From positions 11,518,414 to 11,582,413 of the forward strand of contig NC_089321.1 of assembly GCF_036669915.1 (NCBI RefSeq): a stretch of DNA of 64,000 nt. Reading direction: 5' to 3'. The DNA comes from Pocillopora verrucosa (taxonomy: Eukaryota; Cnidaria; Anthozoa; Scleractinia; Pocilloporidae). This document shows positions 25,739 to 38,095 of the stretch, one piece after another. The stretch's first letter is position 1. Each line of letters opens with the position of its first letter. Under the pieces are notes generated by a model. It made no database searches and was not told the DNA's origin. It saw nothing but the letters and a program-made list of their open reading frames with translations. The position numbers were made by a program, and so were the translations under genes.

Positions 25739-26061
25739 AACTTAGAAGACAGACGTTTTGGCTGTATGTCTAACGAACTGATAGTGCATTAAGATCGAGA
25801 AACTCTTATTAACGTGAAAAATTTCTCTATCCTCGTTACACGTAAAGAAAATTTTGCAGGTATGTTGAACGCGAAAACGGGCGTCAATCAATTTTACCCT
25901 CCCCACCCCTTTTACCGCGACTTCCGTTATGGCGTCACTCAAGTTTTTAGGACCTGTTTTCTTGTGACCCAACCTTAGTATACTCAAGTGTGGACTATTT
26001 TGTCTACAAAATGGCTTTTGAAAGGTGAAATCGAGGTAAGCTTGAGAAATAAGTTTCAATC

Positions 26062-29000
26062 ATGTCGAAAATCTCCGACGAGAAGAGTAAGAGGGGAATC
26101 AGTCGCTCGGAGGACTCGATGCGCGATAAACTTCGATTGAAAATAAGGCAGAGAATTCATAACTTACCGAGTGAGGGAGGAGATGAAAATATGAATACTC
26201 TGAACCAAACAGAGTCGGTCAGAACACGGCGCAATCATGGTGGAAAAGTTTCGTCCCGAGACGAAGTACAGGTAAGCATGTTTCCTTCCTTTCTCTTCAC
26301 TCTCGTGTAGTGTATCTGAAGTCCTGCATACGAATTTTGCGCCGGAAAAGGATGTGGCTCAATTAATCTTAATTTTTCATTAAGAAAGTTTTCATCCTTC
26401 TTTAGACCTAGAATCTTCATTTTCACTAAGACAACAATATGTTGTTATTTATGCTGCGCCAAATAAGCCAGAATTGCGAATAACATAGCGATCAGTCATT
26501 TCTTCACTTTACAAGTTTTTTTGTCCTTATTTGCCACCTGTTGTGTATCACCTGCTGTTTCAGTTACTCAGTTCAATTGCTCGCTAAACCTTTTGGATGG
26601 TAGGGGTAAAAATCTTCATTTTAAAGAAATTTACTTTCATGTCGCTCTTACTTTGAATTGCAATTAAAAGCTGACAAGCCTCACTCGAGTTTAAAACAGA
26701 CAGGCACATTTTTAGGCTGGCGCGTTTTCCCGCCAAAACAACATATTTGCTCTGCCATTGATAACGCACGCTGTGCCATCTTTCACAACTTTCATTACCT
26801 TTTAAAGCAATTATATTTAATGATCCTCTATCAAATGAAAGGTTATTTGGTCAAAATAAATACTGTAGAGTTATGTAGTTAACTTGTATCATATATCTCT
26901 GTGTGCTTTGCTAGGCTGCCTAACATGCGCAATTTTTTTTTCGTGTATTTGGCCCAGCGTGACGTGAGAGAACGCGCGAGATGAGAGTAGTTAGTCGCTT
27001 TTAACACGCACCTTACACCCACCCCTTCTCGCCCGAAAATGCAAAATAATTACGTCTTTTCTCTGGGCTGGAGTAAATTTAGAGTAATAAATATTGCGGT
27101 TTTATGATCGACAGATTGAAAAAGATTTGCATGCCAATGATTCGAAATCTAAACGCGTTAAAAAGGAGTATGATGGCTATAGAAAAACCAGGGAACATTC
27201 ACAACATTTGGGAGAGGCCAGGGGCCGTGAAGTTCTCGAAAGGAATCGCAGGAACACACTTACCGACCGGAGGAGAGAAACAGATGGTACAAAGCCAAGG
27301 GAGGAATACTCCAGGCCTCTGGTGGAATACCCCAGGGGCAGGCCCTCAGAAGAATACCCCATGGGTAAGCTGAATCACAGAGATGAAGTATTCCCTAAAC
27401 ATAAGTCGAAGCATGAATATGAAGGGCCTATAAGGAAACACCTCAAGGATGAGCCTCGTCCCATGGATAAGTCATACCTTGGAGAAAAGGCAAACCGCAG
27501 GGATATGTCAAACCCCGTGGATAGGCGTGCACCTTATGAATCGCGTGACAAGGAAAAATCTGACACGAGACATGATACACAACGAGATGAAAATCACGGC
27601 GAGGGCATAGGAGGTGTTCGGAGTAAAAATAAACTTCCCCTCGCACCAAAGCAACTCAGATTGGAACAACCGCTTAAAAAAGTGGAGAAACGCTCATTGA
27701 CGTCACAGGTAAGACATTCGCACAGCTGCACCCGTACTTATTGACTGAATGGGAGGTTCGGACGTGAATATAATAGGCTCGAGGTCATGACTTCCGTGCG
27801 TTACGACTTCCATGCGTCACGACTTCCGTGCGTCATGACCGTGCGTCATTACTAATTACTGCACACTGAACCACTATTAAAAAGATTCAACAGCGAATTT
27901 TTTTCCTTTTTTCTTCAAGTCAAAACAAGAACCTTGTAATTAATCGAGAAGCACGACCCATTCACTCATTTGTTTTATTTAAAGCTGAAGTCCACAATTA
28001 TAATTTACGTACTCGGAAAATGCAAAAGAGCCGTGTGAGTGCAAGGCCGGAAGGCCCTTATCCAGACCAACCCGCGTCAAACCTTACGGCCTTTTTGATG
28101 AACTTGCATCCCATCCGGGGGGAGGGGCAATACTCCCAGTCTTATATTGCCACGGAAACCAGGTTAAACTCCTGCAATGTGAGCCAAAGGCTCCAGAAGA
28201 GACTTGAACGTTTTATCTTGTACACAACCTCTCCTTAACCTCTGCGTATTTTTGATCAGGACAATCATAATGTGTTTATTTGTTTGTTTTTTGTTTCTTA
28301 AGAAACAGGCTGCTTCGTCCGGTAAAAGTGAATTTTTGTCGTCTCTGGTGAAACTAAAGGACGCTCTACAATCTCACAGTAAAGATCAAAAAGTAAGGGC
28401 TACTTTGAAAATAAGAAGTAAAAAATTTTTAAAAAAATTAACAAAATATTGTCTGAATGAAGAATATAATTTTGTGCCATGTATGTGTAAACCCGCCCTG
28501 TACCACAGTAGTCTTATTCAAAGCCGTTGTCATGGTTTCACGCTTTCTTGATGCGTCGTGCGTCACTGAGTGACAGGAAATGTTACCAAGTGACTTTTGA
28601 AAAACGGCTGGGAAATTTATAAGACTGAGAAACCGTCTACATCTGATCCGATGAGTCTGCTCGTCATCATGATTGGTTTCGAAATTTTTTTAATATTCTC
28701 TTGTCTTAGAGTACAAAGGAGCCATTAATGTCCAAGAGTGGGGCGGACCTGAACATTCAACCTTGTAAAGATGATGCAGCAAAGAAAAAGGTGAGTTGAC
28801 GTTTTCAACTTAGTTTTTTTATTGTGGCTTGTGCAGAGACGTTTATAGATGGGAGAGAAAATGCTGATTGTTTTTTTCTAAAATTTTTGTGAATATATTT
28901 CCAACTGCATTTTTTTTCTTTCCTTCCCCACTGGTTATGTTTTTTTTATTCATGTGAGTGATCCTGTTAATCAGCTAATAATGTTCACCATAGACCTCAG

Positions 29001-32000
29001 TTTAACCTGAAATCGAGGTTAACGCGGATGCATTCGTAAACACTCGTTTTCAGAGTTGAGTTTAGTCTTTTTTTAGCCTTTTTTATTTCAAATTGTAGCT
29101 TGTGTCTTACTGAGTTGAGACTTTTAGGAGAGTTGAGACTTTTTTTAATTTGATACATTTATTACATCTTTAATGACGGAGTTTGGATTCTAGCCTCCTT
29201 ATCGGAAAAAATTGTCACGGTTTTTTCAAAGAATCTCTTACACTTTTCACCATTGCACCTCACGCACCACATTCACCACTCTCTCGACCAATCAGATGCA
29301 AAATTAAAACCACAATTTGGTTTTACTCTAAGTTCTCATTGGCTCTTAAAGTTAATTTTCTTTCTTCGGATTGGCTTTTTTGATCACTTTGACACTCTGT
29401 CCAAAAGCGTTCTATAAACAGTTGGTAGTATTACTCGAGTAGAGAACTCACTTTCACCTTTTCCGTGGCTTCTAGTCCACAAAGACACTGTTCAATAGGA
29501 TAGACATTAAATTGTATACCTTGTTTGAGATTTTAGCCCTCAAGTTAACACCATACTTTCTGCTAGGGGGGAAGGGAGAGGGTCGCCTCCTCCCCCTTCC
29601 CCCAGGGGGGAGTTAGTAAAGGCTCTGTGGTATTAAAGTTGGCCCTTGTGGTCGGCCACAGATCTTAACTCGAGATGTTCCTTTTACAATAATCCTCTCT
29701 GCAAATAAATTTAAAAAGCCTCATCGCGAGTGCGGTAATTCATAAAACAGCAAAGTGACAAGACAGTCAAAACAGATTGTCTGAGGCTTTTGAAATGGAC
29801 TCAAAACTGTCAAGAAATTTCCTGACCATTTCTCAGGAATTTTGAAAATATTAACGTAAGTGTTGTTCTGCTGAAATTTCTGCCAAAAAAGATAGATAAT
29901 GCACGGTTTTCAACCGCTCGCCCACGATTGTTTACAGTAACAACCCGTGACAAAAATTTACATTACAGAAGCAAGAAAATTCATTTTAAAGCCGTTAAAA
30001 ATCTCCCTTTACACAGTCAGTTTTATTCTTTTAAATTTCCACTGTTTGTCTCAGAGCATTTTTTCCTGTCTGCTCGCCCCCTCTAAAAGGAAATTCCCAG
30101 AGCCTGCAAAACCAGAATGCGATAAAGTTTTAGATTGAGGAACAATGTGCTCACGGAATTCTCTCATTTGACGAAAACTTCCTTGATTTTTTTTTACTCA
30201 GGAATATCTATTTTTAGGTATAAACTCTTGTTTATGAAGCGACGCAAAGAATAAAGGAAAAAATTAATGAAAGAAGATATTTCCTGGCTACGTGGGCAGC
30301 AAATCCTTCTTGGCGCTTTTAAACTAGAAAAGATATCTCTGTTAGATATACCTGATGAATTTCCTGTGAACGGCAGTTGTCTTTGGACACAATTATGCGC
30401 CAAAAGCGAACGCACAAAGGTCATTAGGCAATTCACGCAACACTGACCTCTTTCCGCAGGACACGTTGTTGATGTTTACCTACCACAATTGAATATTATT
30501 GTAAAAAAACCGCTTACCAGAAAAATAGCAAACTAGTTTTAGGCTCAGTTGCTTAGCTGTCACTCAAGAAATTTTTAGTTTATGGGAAAAAAAGTCATAC
30601 ATTTAGTCAGCTCCAAGCGCGAAGCTCTATCACATTCAAAAAATAAATCAGTCGAAAACAAAAATTCTGATAGAGGTGCCTCACATTCATTATTACTTGT
30701 GTGTTTTGTTGTGTGCGTCCGAAAACCTTTTCATAATTTAGGTGACTCATACAGAAATTGCCTCTCAGGGAAATCCTACTTTAAGGATGAATTCAAATGA
30801 GTTTGATTGTTATTCAAATTGATGTAACCGGAGTTATCGCGGTCTAAACAGACATTTGGTCTTTGGCCGTGGATCAAAGAGGAAAAAGTATTGGTGCTCC
30901 TTTGCAATGCGAGAAGAAACCTGAATTTGGCGCTAAAACCAGCGGAATTTTTCCTTGCTGAACGAGAGCTTGAGGGTTTATGGGAAAAATTATTCACCAC
31001 CGATTTAAAGGTATATTTTTCATCTTGAATCATGCTATATAACCGTTTATACACAAGAAATATTTGTATTTATCGTACTGAAACCGTTCGAGTCGAGATC
31101 ACGGATTCGTCATCCTACAGACGACTTCTTCCGATGTTTGGAATTTTGGCTTGAAAATTCGCTTAATTCCTGCACGACAGAATTGATAAATAATTCTATT
31201 TTCGTTGTTCGTTGGTAACAGACGATATTTGTTTGGATTTTTTAGTGTATATATCTATGTACAACGAGATTGCTGGAATTCATGTCAGGCATTAAAACAT
31301 TGACTGTAAGACTTAAGCGTTTTAAAACGCAAAAACATGAAGTGAATCAAAATTTCGATGGCACAAATTGAAACACTTTTTATCATCCAAAGAGTTCCTA
31401 ATAGAGAGATCGACAATTACGGTTTTTAGCTCGATAAGATTACGGCTTAAATCTTCAGCGTAACAAGAGGTATTTCTTCCACACGAATCGTGAAGAGGAA
31501 ATGTTTACTGTAATAACAGAAGTCGGTTGCTTTGTAATTTCAAACGGTAAACTTCTCGGCAATTTTTTGTCAGTTCATAATTATTTATCTCCCGATGTGC
31601 TTTAACTTCTCTGTGTGAAAACTGAAAGGCGTTAGGAAGTTACGTCCAGTTCGTTCATTATCGAGCGAAAAATTAAATCGAAATAAGTATTGGTAGAATT
31701 GACAAAAAACCCGCGAAATTACCGAGGGAAATTTTCCAAATTTAACGAGGCAGCTCCTCGCAGAATTGTAATTTTGTTTCCCATTCTTTTCTTAAAGTTT
31801 TGCCGGGGAAGAAATTATTCGATTTCCTGCGACCAATGGTTTTTACTACACCTGCTCCTCTACTAATTGATGTATTTGCGACCAAAATAACTCCCATCTT
31901 TTATTTTCACAAAATGAAACGAAATGGTTTGAGAAGATTTTAAGTTCTCATGATATAAAGCAGTGGAAAGAACTCAGGATAATTTTTGAAAAATCTTCGA

Positions 32001-34956
32001 GGAGTCAAAACTGGCGGTGTTTTTATTAATTAGAATTCATCTGTCGGTTTTTTCATCAGATGCTGCGTGGTGTGATCACTCTGGGCCAAAAACAATACAG
32101 CTCTCAAATAGATTACAGTTTTAACAATGAAGTCACATCAAAATACGCCAACATTAGTGCGTTTTTATTTGTTCCCTCCACCGGTGCTAGAGCTTCATTA
32201 GGTTGGAAAACAGGTGTTCCTGTGTCAAACCTCGCTTTGAAAACGAGATCGTGACAGGAACGTGCATTGGAAACGAGGCTGTAAGAAAACCCAGACAGAA
32301 TTAAAAATCTCGGTTTGAAAATGAGGCCATCACTCGATGGGTCAACTTTTTCATGTTTTAGTAAAATAACGTTTTCCCTCTAAACTTCGCTTGCGTGAAG
32401 TGAAATTTAAAGGCCATCAAAATTTCACTCAAAAATATCACATGGCTCCAGTTAGACAGCTTGGTAATTATTCATAGCATCATAAAATGTTTTTCATTGT
32501 GTCTGCCTCTATTTCATTATACGAATCCTCGCTGAGAAGATCTTGACAATTAATCTCTCAGAAGATATTTCTTTCTTAAGAATTTGCAACATTTAATATC
32601 TCAAAAGATGAGGTACAACTGTCCAGCGCTAAACTCAAAATTTGATGAAAAGATGGCCAACAAGATGTCTTGTGTTTGCTTTAAGTTGTAGCCCGTAATT
32701 TTTTTCCCCGTGGTAAAATTGGAATAATTATTCATTATGGTTTTTTCTCCCCGTGTTTCCAATCACTAGAGTTTTATGTTTTCTTTTTCAATTTATTTGA
32801 GTTCTATTTGCATGATTTTTATCAAAACCCCAGACATCGGAGTCAAACCTTTTGCATGGTAAGGTTAGAAGTTTTTCGCGCTCGAAACAAAATATAATTT
32901 TTTCCTGAAGGTTGTTTGCTTTTCATCTCGAAATTAACACGGTTCAAATGATTTAAGTTGAGCCAATGAAGTGCGGTGTTTTCAAAATGGTTTTTCAAAT
33001 TTTGTTTGAATTAAGAAAGCTTCTTGTTTTGTCAACAACGTAGTTCGCGCATTTGTGAATAGGAATTATCATTAATCGCAGAAACATCTTGAAGAAAGTT
33101 GGCGGTTTTCAGAGAAACAATCAGAGTCCGTCTGGAAATTTTGAATAGTTACAACTTCTCTGTAATTACTTTATGAAATGTAGGAACAGTTGCTATAGAG
33201 AATTTTATACAATTTGAGTAACAGGTTTAGAATAAGATTTGCCCAACTCGAGAACAAGAAAGATACTGAAACAATGCACTATTTGGCTTAAGTCATATTT
33301 ACAAAGAACTTTCCATGAATTATTTACCAAGAAGCGCAGAGAAATGAAATTAATTTTATTCTCTACAGTTTTAATTCGACCGCAGCCTGAGGATCTTGCA
33401 GAGTTGACCCATAACCACGTCCTTGAGATCAGTTCGCGATAATGAAATATATATATGTTCACTTTATCGTGCACAGTAGTTTTCCAAGTTCAAGGATAAA
33501 AGTGATTTCGTTGCTTCGTCTTTGCAGGGTTCCCCGTCAGCTAAGCCGCTTCCATTGAAGACTGACGAGGTCAAAGAAGACGCGACAATGTGGCGAATCA
33601 CAACAACTCGAAAGCTGGCGGAATTTGTAAGTTGACAATTTATTTCCTGTTCTAAATTAGATTTTACGACGTTAACGCATATGATTGACTGAGTTATTTA
33701 CTTTAGTGTAGGTTAAATTACGTGCCTTTCATAAAAACAGGAAGACAGCGTTTCTCTGCTGAATTCCCGGCCGTATAAATCCTTTTTTTAGCGCTGATTT
33801 ATTCGCCGGCAGCCATATTTGAGTAACTTCGTAAACAGTTTTTGATTTATCAAAGTTGAAAGGATAGATAAGTCGCTCGAGGTTTGGGTTCAAGCTTTTG
33901 GAAGAAACAGTTCACAAAAGATGACTTTTGCCAACACTGTTATCATCTAGCTGCAAAAACACGATTGAGGATTTCTTCGTGGATTTTATTTCGGTTTCTC
34001 TAGTTTTCCTATCATCGTGTTCGATGTGGGGTAACACACGTATTCAGTGGTTATTAGATGACGTATTCCGTTCTTGAAAAACCACTTTTCTTTCAAAGGG
34101 AGCCATATCCTTAAGCATATTTACAGAATTCAAAGAACAGAAAAAAAAAAAAACGAAAATGTTTCCTATTCCAAATCGTTGGTGGATCCATGATACTAGA
34201 ATAGTCAATACACACTCTTTATCACGTGACTTTCGCTATTCGTGCGACTGCGCACTTAAATCTGAGTCCGATGATTCCCTGGAGTTTCCATAGTGGTGTT
34301 GTTGTAAACTTTTAGCGAAATTTTTTTTTTTTTTCGAAAAAAGAAACTGTTGCTGGCCGAACATCGAAATGTTACATTAAATAGCACTTTTGTTAAATGT
34401 GAAACGTTACATTGTAATTTTGTGCTCAAACGCTAAGTGTACTAAGTGAATGAAGAAAATGCAATCCATCAAATTCCATGTACTAAAATAAGGAAATTCG
34501 ATTGGTTATTTTCCTTAAATCCATCAGTTCTCAACAAATGAAGAAATGGCATTTCTTTCCCGACAAACTCTAGGTAAAAAAATTACATTGTAGCGTAATG
34601 GAAAATTTAAACCGAGAACTCTTGGTTTTTTAGAAAAAACTGCTTCAATGGCTTATCTGATAAGAAAGTTTGATAACTGTACCGCATTTGCTAAATATAT
34701 TCAGATCAATATTTATGTTCAGCCGGATGAGCTTGGAGATTTTTTTCAGCTTTTCTCTTTTAATAAATTGTTTCGTAATATTGATTGATCGTGATTTTTG
34801 GTTTACTTCATAATTCTGTAATCGAAATCAATCGAACCACAGTCAAATGAGAGAACAGGGGAAGAGTTAGCTAAGAAGTCGGTTATCTTCCACCGAGATT
34901 ACACCGAGCAGGAGCCGAGCGGCTCAGTCGTGTTTCATCGGGGGTTTGTTCTCTGA
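26062..34956 (+). CDS. Unrecognised highly charged protein, six phase-0 exons
   Basis: Exons 26062-26271, 27115-27708, 28303-28392 (or from 28309), 28710-28790, 33528-33626 and 34843-34956 join to about 395 codons. Every junction is phase 0, with clear acceptors and mostly GTAAG/GTGAG donors. I do not recognise a family. Exon 2 (198 codons) is very rich in Arg, Lys, Glu and Asp with repeated EY words (REEYSRPLVEYPRGRPSEEY), and looks disordered. Exons 3-5 are short and also Lys/Ser-rich. The last exon reads to a TGA at 34954-34956. From the next base, the +1 frame is open for another 60 codons or so, with normal-looking composition (see the entry at 34955-35110). A nuclear or RNA-associated role would fit the composition but nothing shows it. 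The 5' start ATG (MSKISDEKSKRG) is the first in the open frame. Confidence 0.6.
27785..27850. repeat. Short tandem repeat, about 16-bp unit ACTTCCGTGCGTCACG
   Basis: Three to four imperfect units of ACTTCC-GTGCGTCA-GACC type. It starts about 75 bp after the exon 2 donor of the unrecognised gene, inside its intron 2. Confidence 0.7.
28791..33527 (+). other. 4.7-kb intron of the unrecognised gene
   Basis: The largest intron of this gene. It holds a CCAAT-rich dispersed repeat (about 29185-29405) and a short G/C-run region near 29565-29610. The remainder is AT-rich unique sequence; open frames here are short and unconvincing. Confidence 0.5.
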
Positions 34957-35110
34957 GATGCTCCCTCCAGAGCAAATCGATGAATTCAAATTGAATTCGC
35001 TCTCGCAAGCCTTCACGACCATGACCTTTTTCGAAGAAGAACTCGTCTGCTGGCGGACGAGCGAAGGAATGTGTTCCTATCAGAGACAAACTCGGTCCGT
35101 GCGGTACGAG
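34955..35110 (+). CDS. Second open frame of the last exon (+1), possible alternative C-terminus
   Basis: Directly after the exon 6 stop (codons GTT CTC TGA), the +1 frame continues GAG ATG CTC and reads MLPPEQIDEFKLNSLSQAF, then TTMTFFEEELVCWRTSEGM and on to SVRYE, followed by a possible donor GTTTGT (35111) or, a little earlier, GTACGA (35104). The composition is protein-like. The +1 frame is also open upstream to a TAG ending at 34870, so an acceptor there would put it in phase with exon 5, though that site has no pyrimidine tract. Explanations: alternative acceptor, programmed +1 shift, a one-base sequence error, or a separate small gene starting at ATG 34958. I cannot decide. Confidence 0.35.
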
Positions 35111-38095
35111 GTTTGTAAACGTTTTCTTAACGCGTTACAGTGATTCTGAACGCAGTTAGAAATGGTCTAATATTTATGTACTCGCGAGGGTAACTAGGGA
35201 ATTCTGCATTTGTTTGCTCAATGTGTCAGAGTACTCTAACCCAAGTTTTGCAGCGTCAGTGTAATTCATTAGTTGGTCAAACAAATGATTTTCGAAATAT
35301 TTATTTACAACAATTTATCTGGAGCGATCGGCTCGATTATAAAAGAAGAGAAAGGATTAAGCTTTCTGGAATCATAACAAAAAGAAAGGAACGAAAAGAT
35401 AAGCATCTTATTTCTGATTTAATCAAACAAAAGATAGAAATATGTCTTGCTTAATTAACACACAATTTGTTCCTCAAAGATTCGGAAGCCAGAAAACTAA
35501 TGAATTTTATAGCGCTGTGTAATACTACAAGGTTAGATTTATGAAAAAAACAAACTTTTCTGTCATGATGCAACGACGTTTATTTATTTTTTTTTTGGGT
35601 CAGGGATGTCTTAGGAAAAATGATCTTCGTTCTGTCGTTTTATTCAGTCGTTTGAAATGCTCTGAGTTGAGAAAATTTCGATTATATTTATTTACACCCA
35701 GCTGCGTGCAATTTCGTTTTAACGTGATAAACGATATGCGTCTATTTTGGGCATGTATTTAAGTGTAGTTGTCAATATTGATCATTTTTACCGGATTCCC
35801 CAAAGATTTTTATTTACTGTAAGTTATAGTTGTTCAGTCTCAATATCTAGGTGAGCGGACGCTTTTTTTCGAGTTGGCTCAAATATATCTCGTGGCCATC
35901 GAACGAACAAGGAATAATCACTTTACCATATAAACGAACTCAGGTGACTGTATTTCTTACCATAGCTTTGTACAGTGCATTGTAAAGAAAAATAAGGTCT
36001 TGATCACTTTTTGTATTCCATAATTATGATTTCAAATGACTTGCCCCTTTACGCGCGCCGCAATCATGCTTTGTATGTTTTGTGATGACAAGAGTTAATT
36101 TTTACCAATGGCGATTCAATGTAATTGTTACACGCAGTAAACTGTAAATTATCTTTTTTGCAAGCTTTAAAATATCACCAATCGTTGAACGAGTAGAAAG
36201 AATTGTACAGCACAAAATGCTTTTTCGCTGTGCATTTTCCAATGTTTTAAACTAAAAATAGTGCTTACACTTAGTGTCTTGCAATACTCGAAAAATTTTT
36301 ACAAGATTTTGAGCAAAACATTGGCGAATCGTTCTTTCAACGTTGTTCTCCGGAACACAAGATACAGCACGCGCAGTGAGTGGTTGAAAAGTCTGTTTTT
36401 TGCAAACTCCGGAGTACAGGACCGTCGAGTCATACATGGGGTTATCGGGACACAGGATGTACGGGATGTGTACGGGATATGAACAGGATATGAACGGGAT
36501 ATATACGGGATATGTACGGGATAGGAACGGAATACAGAACTGAAAATACTGTACTGAAGTTTACTGAGTGTTGAAGTAAGCTATGTAGAATCCCTTTGAA
36601 ACCAAGGAGGCCGAATCAATAAGCTTTCGATTCCTTAGCTTATAAGATAGGTTGGCGATGCAGCATTTAGGATGATCATACGATTGAGTGTCTACGATTT
36701 CTCTAAGAAATAGATTACGTGTTGCTGTGTGTCTGTTCAGCAACAGATCACAAATGATGTCAAAATTAGGTAAGAACAAAGAGTATCGCACAAGGCATAG
36801 TCGAGTATGTCTCTGATATTCTTACCACATCAAGTTTGACGTGTTCTGGGATCTACTATAATACAGGCCCTCAGCAACATAGAATTTTATTTATTGTATA
36901 TGGTACAGAAGCAAATAGATGGTGATGGTGACGTCACCTACACGTCTGTCCCCTAATAGATCGTAAATAAGAACCGATCAGAATTCGTGTATGATGCAAC
37001 TCATCATGAAAAGTGTTGTGGTCAATGTGTTCGTTATATAATAACGGGTATCACACTAGGCGCTCGGCTAGTGGCATGGAAACGAGCGAAAAAGTGGGGG
37101 CCAAAACGTTAGGGCTCAGGCCACCGCAGCTGTTCTTTTGAAAACTAGAACCGTCCAGTTTGCCGCTCATTCGCTCTTTTGCGACATGGGTCGGGTGTTA
37201 ACTTGTTAAGGAAATCAAAATTCGAGTTTCGGTTTCTCTTTGCATGTAGAAGAGAAGAAACGGTTTTATTTTTCCAAATTCTGAGAGAAAAATGGTTTGT
37301 CAGAGATCTCCGCGATCAAATGTTAAAATCTGTCTTTCATTTTACCTTTGAACAGTACAGAGTCATTAGGAGTGATGTTTAGGTTCCTTGTACTATTACA
37401 GAACGTCTCTCATAATCACCTGCTTATAATCAAGCAAAAGATAATTTTCTGCTTTTCAACAGACAAAAATGATAGTAAACGCAATCAATTTGCTTTTGTG
37501 CACAATACGGATAATGCATTGAATTTTATTCACGATGAAAATGATGACTGTGTGTTCTATTCGAATGATTTTCTGTGAATCAAACGGAAAATGAAGCGTA
37601 GCAGTAGACAGTAATTGTCTTTGTTGATTAAAACATTGTAATCATTATAGACTTGAGAAGGATATCAATGCTAACATAAAAGACTCACCACCGCGGGCAA
37701 TGTTTGAGTTCAATGCAAATACTACTGATAATCAGTTCCGTATAGATAACTTGAATAAATCAAGCTTTCAGATTGGTCCGTTCTATCCACAACATTAAAT
37801 ATTGAAAAGTGATGGCGTTGTCCTAGAATAGTTTGACGCCCAGAATTTTATGGCGTCTGATGTGAAATAATATATTCTGTTGGTCGAGTTTCATTCAAAC
37901 ATCAGGTCAAAACAGGCGAAACGAGACAATGAGTTCGTCTCTCCTCGCAATGGGATTTCAACATTAAATGACAAAGTCATTTCATCGCATCATTTTCGCC
38001 GCGTTTGTCTCAGAAATTGCACGGATTATCGGTGAAGATCATGATTTTTGTACAATGGAATGGTATTTCAGATTTGTAAGTAGAGGATAAAACCG
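35111..38095. other. Gap between the unrecognised gene and the TRIM71-like gene
   Basis: Mostly unique AT-rich sequence with an array of 12-bp units at 36430-36535. Two short open segments follow good acceptors and end in stops: 37463-37578 (after TTTTCAACAG, reads ...FVHNTDNALNFIHDENDD...) and 37651-37796 (after CATTATAG, reads ...MFEFNANTTDNQFRIDN...). The second could be joined, through the GTACGA donor at 35104, to the +1 frame of the preceding exon. They may be terminal exons of that gene or chance. Confidence 0.4.
36430..36535. repeat. Short tandem array, 12-bp unit related to ACGGGATATGTA
   Basis: About eight imperfect units of ACGGGATATGTA/ACAGGATATGA type in unique sequence. Confidence 0.8.

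Larger units (their letters stand above)
24099..26061. other. Intergenic between DCTN2 and the unrecognised charged-protein gene
   Basis: It contains a CCAAT-rich repeat (about 24185-24385), a reverse family A repeat (24668-24877), a reverse family C repeat (25036-25227), a possible small exon (25382-25496) and the foldback element at 25497-25738. No complete gene is supported. Confidence 0.6.

Noticed and set aside
27177..27362. Minus-strand open frame over exon 2 of the unrecognised gene
   Set aside because: Antisense shadow; the plus-strand frame is longer and bounded by good splice sites.
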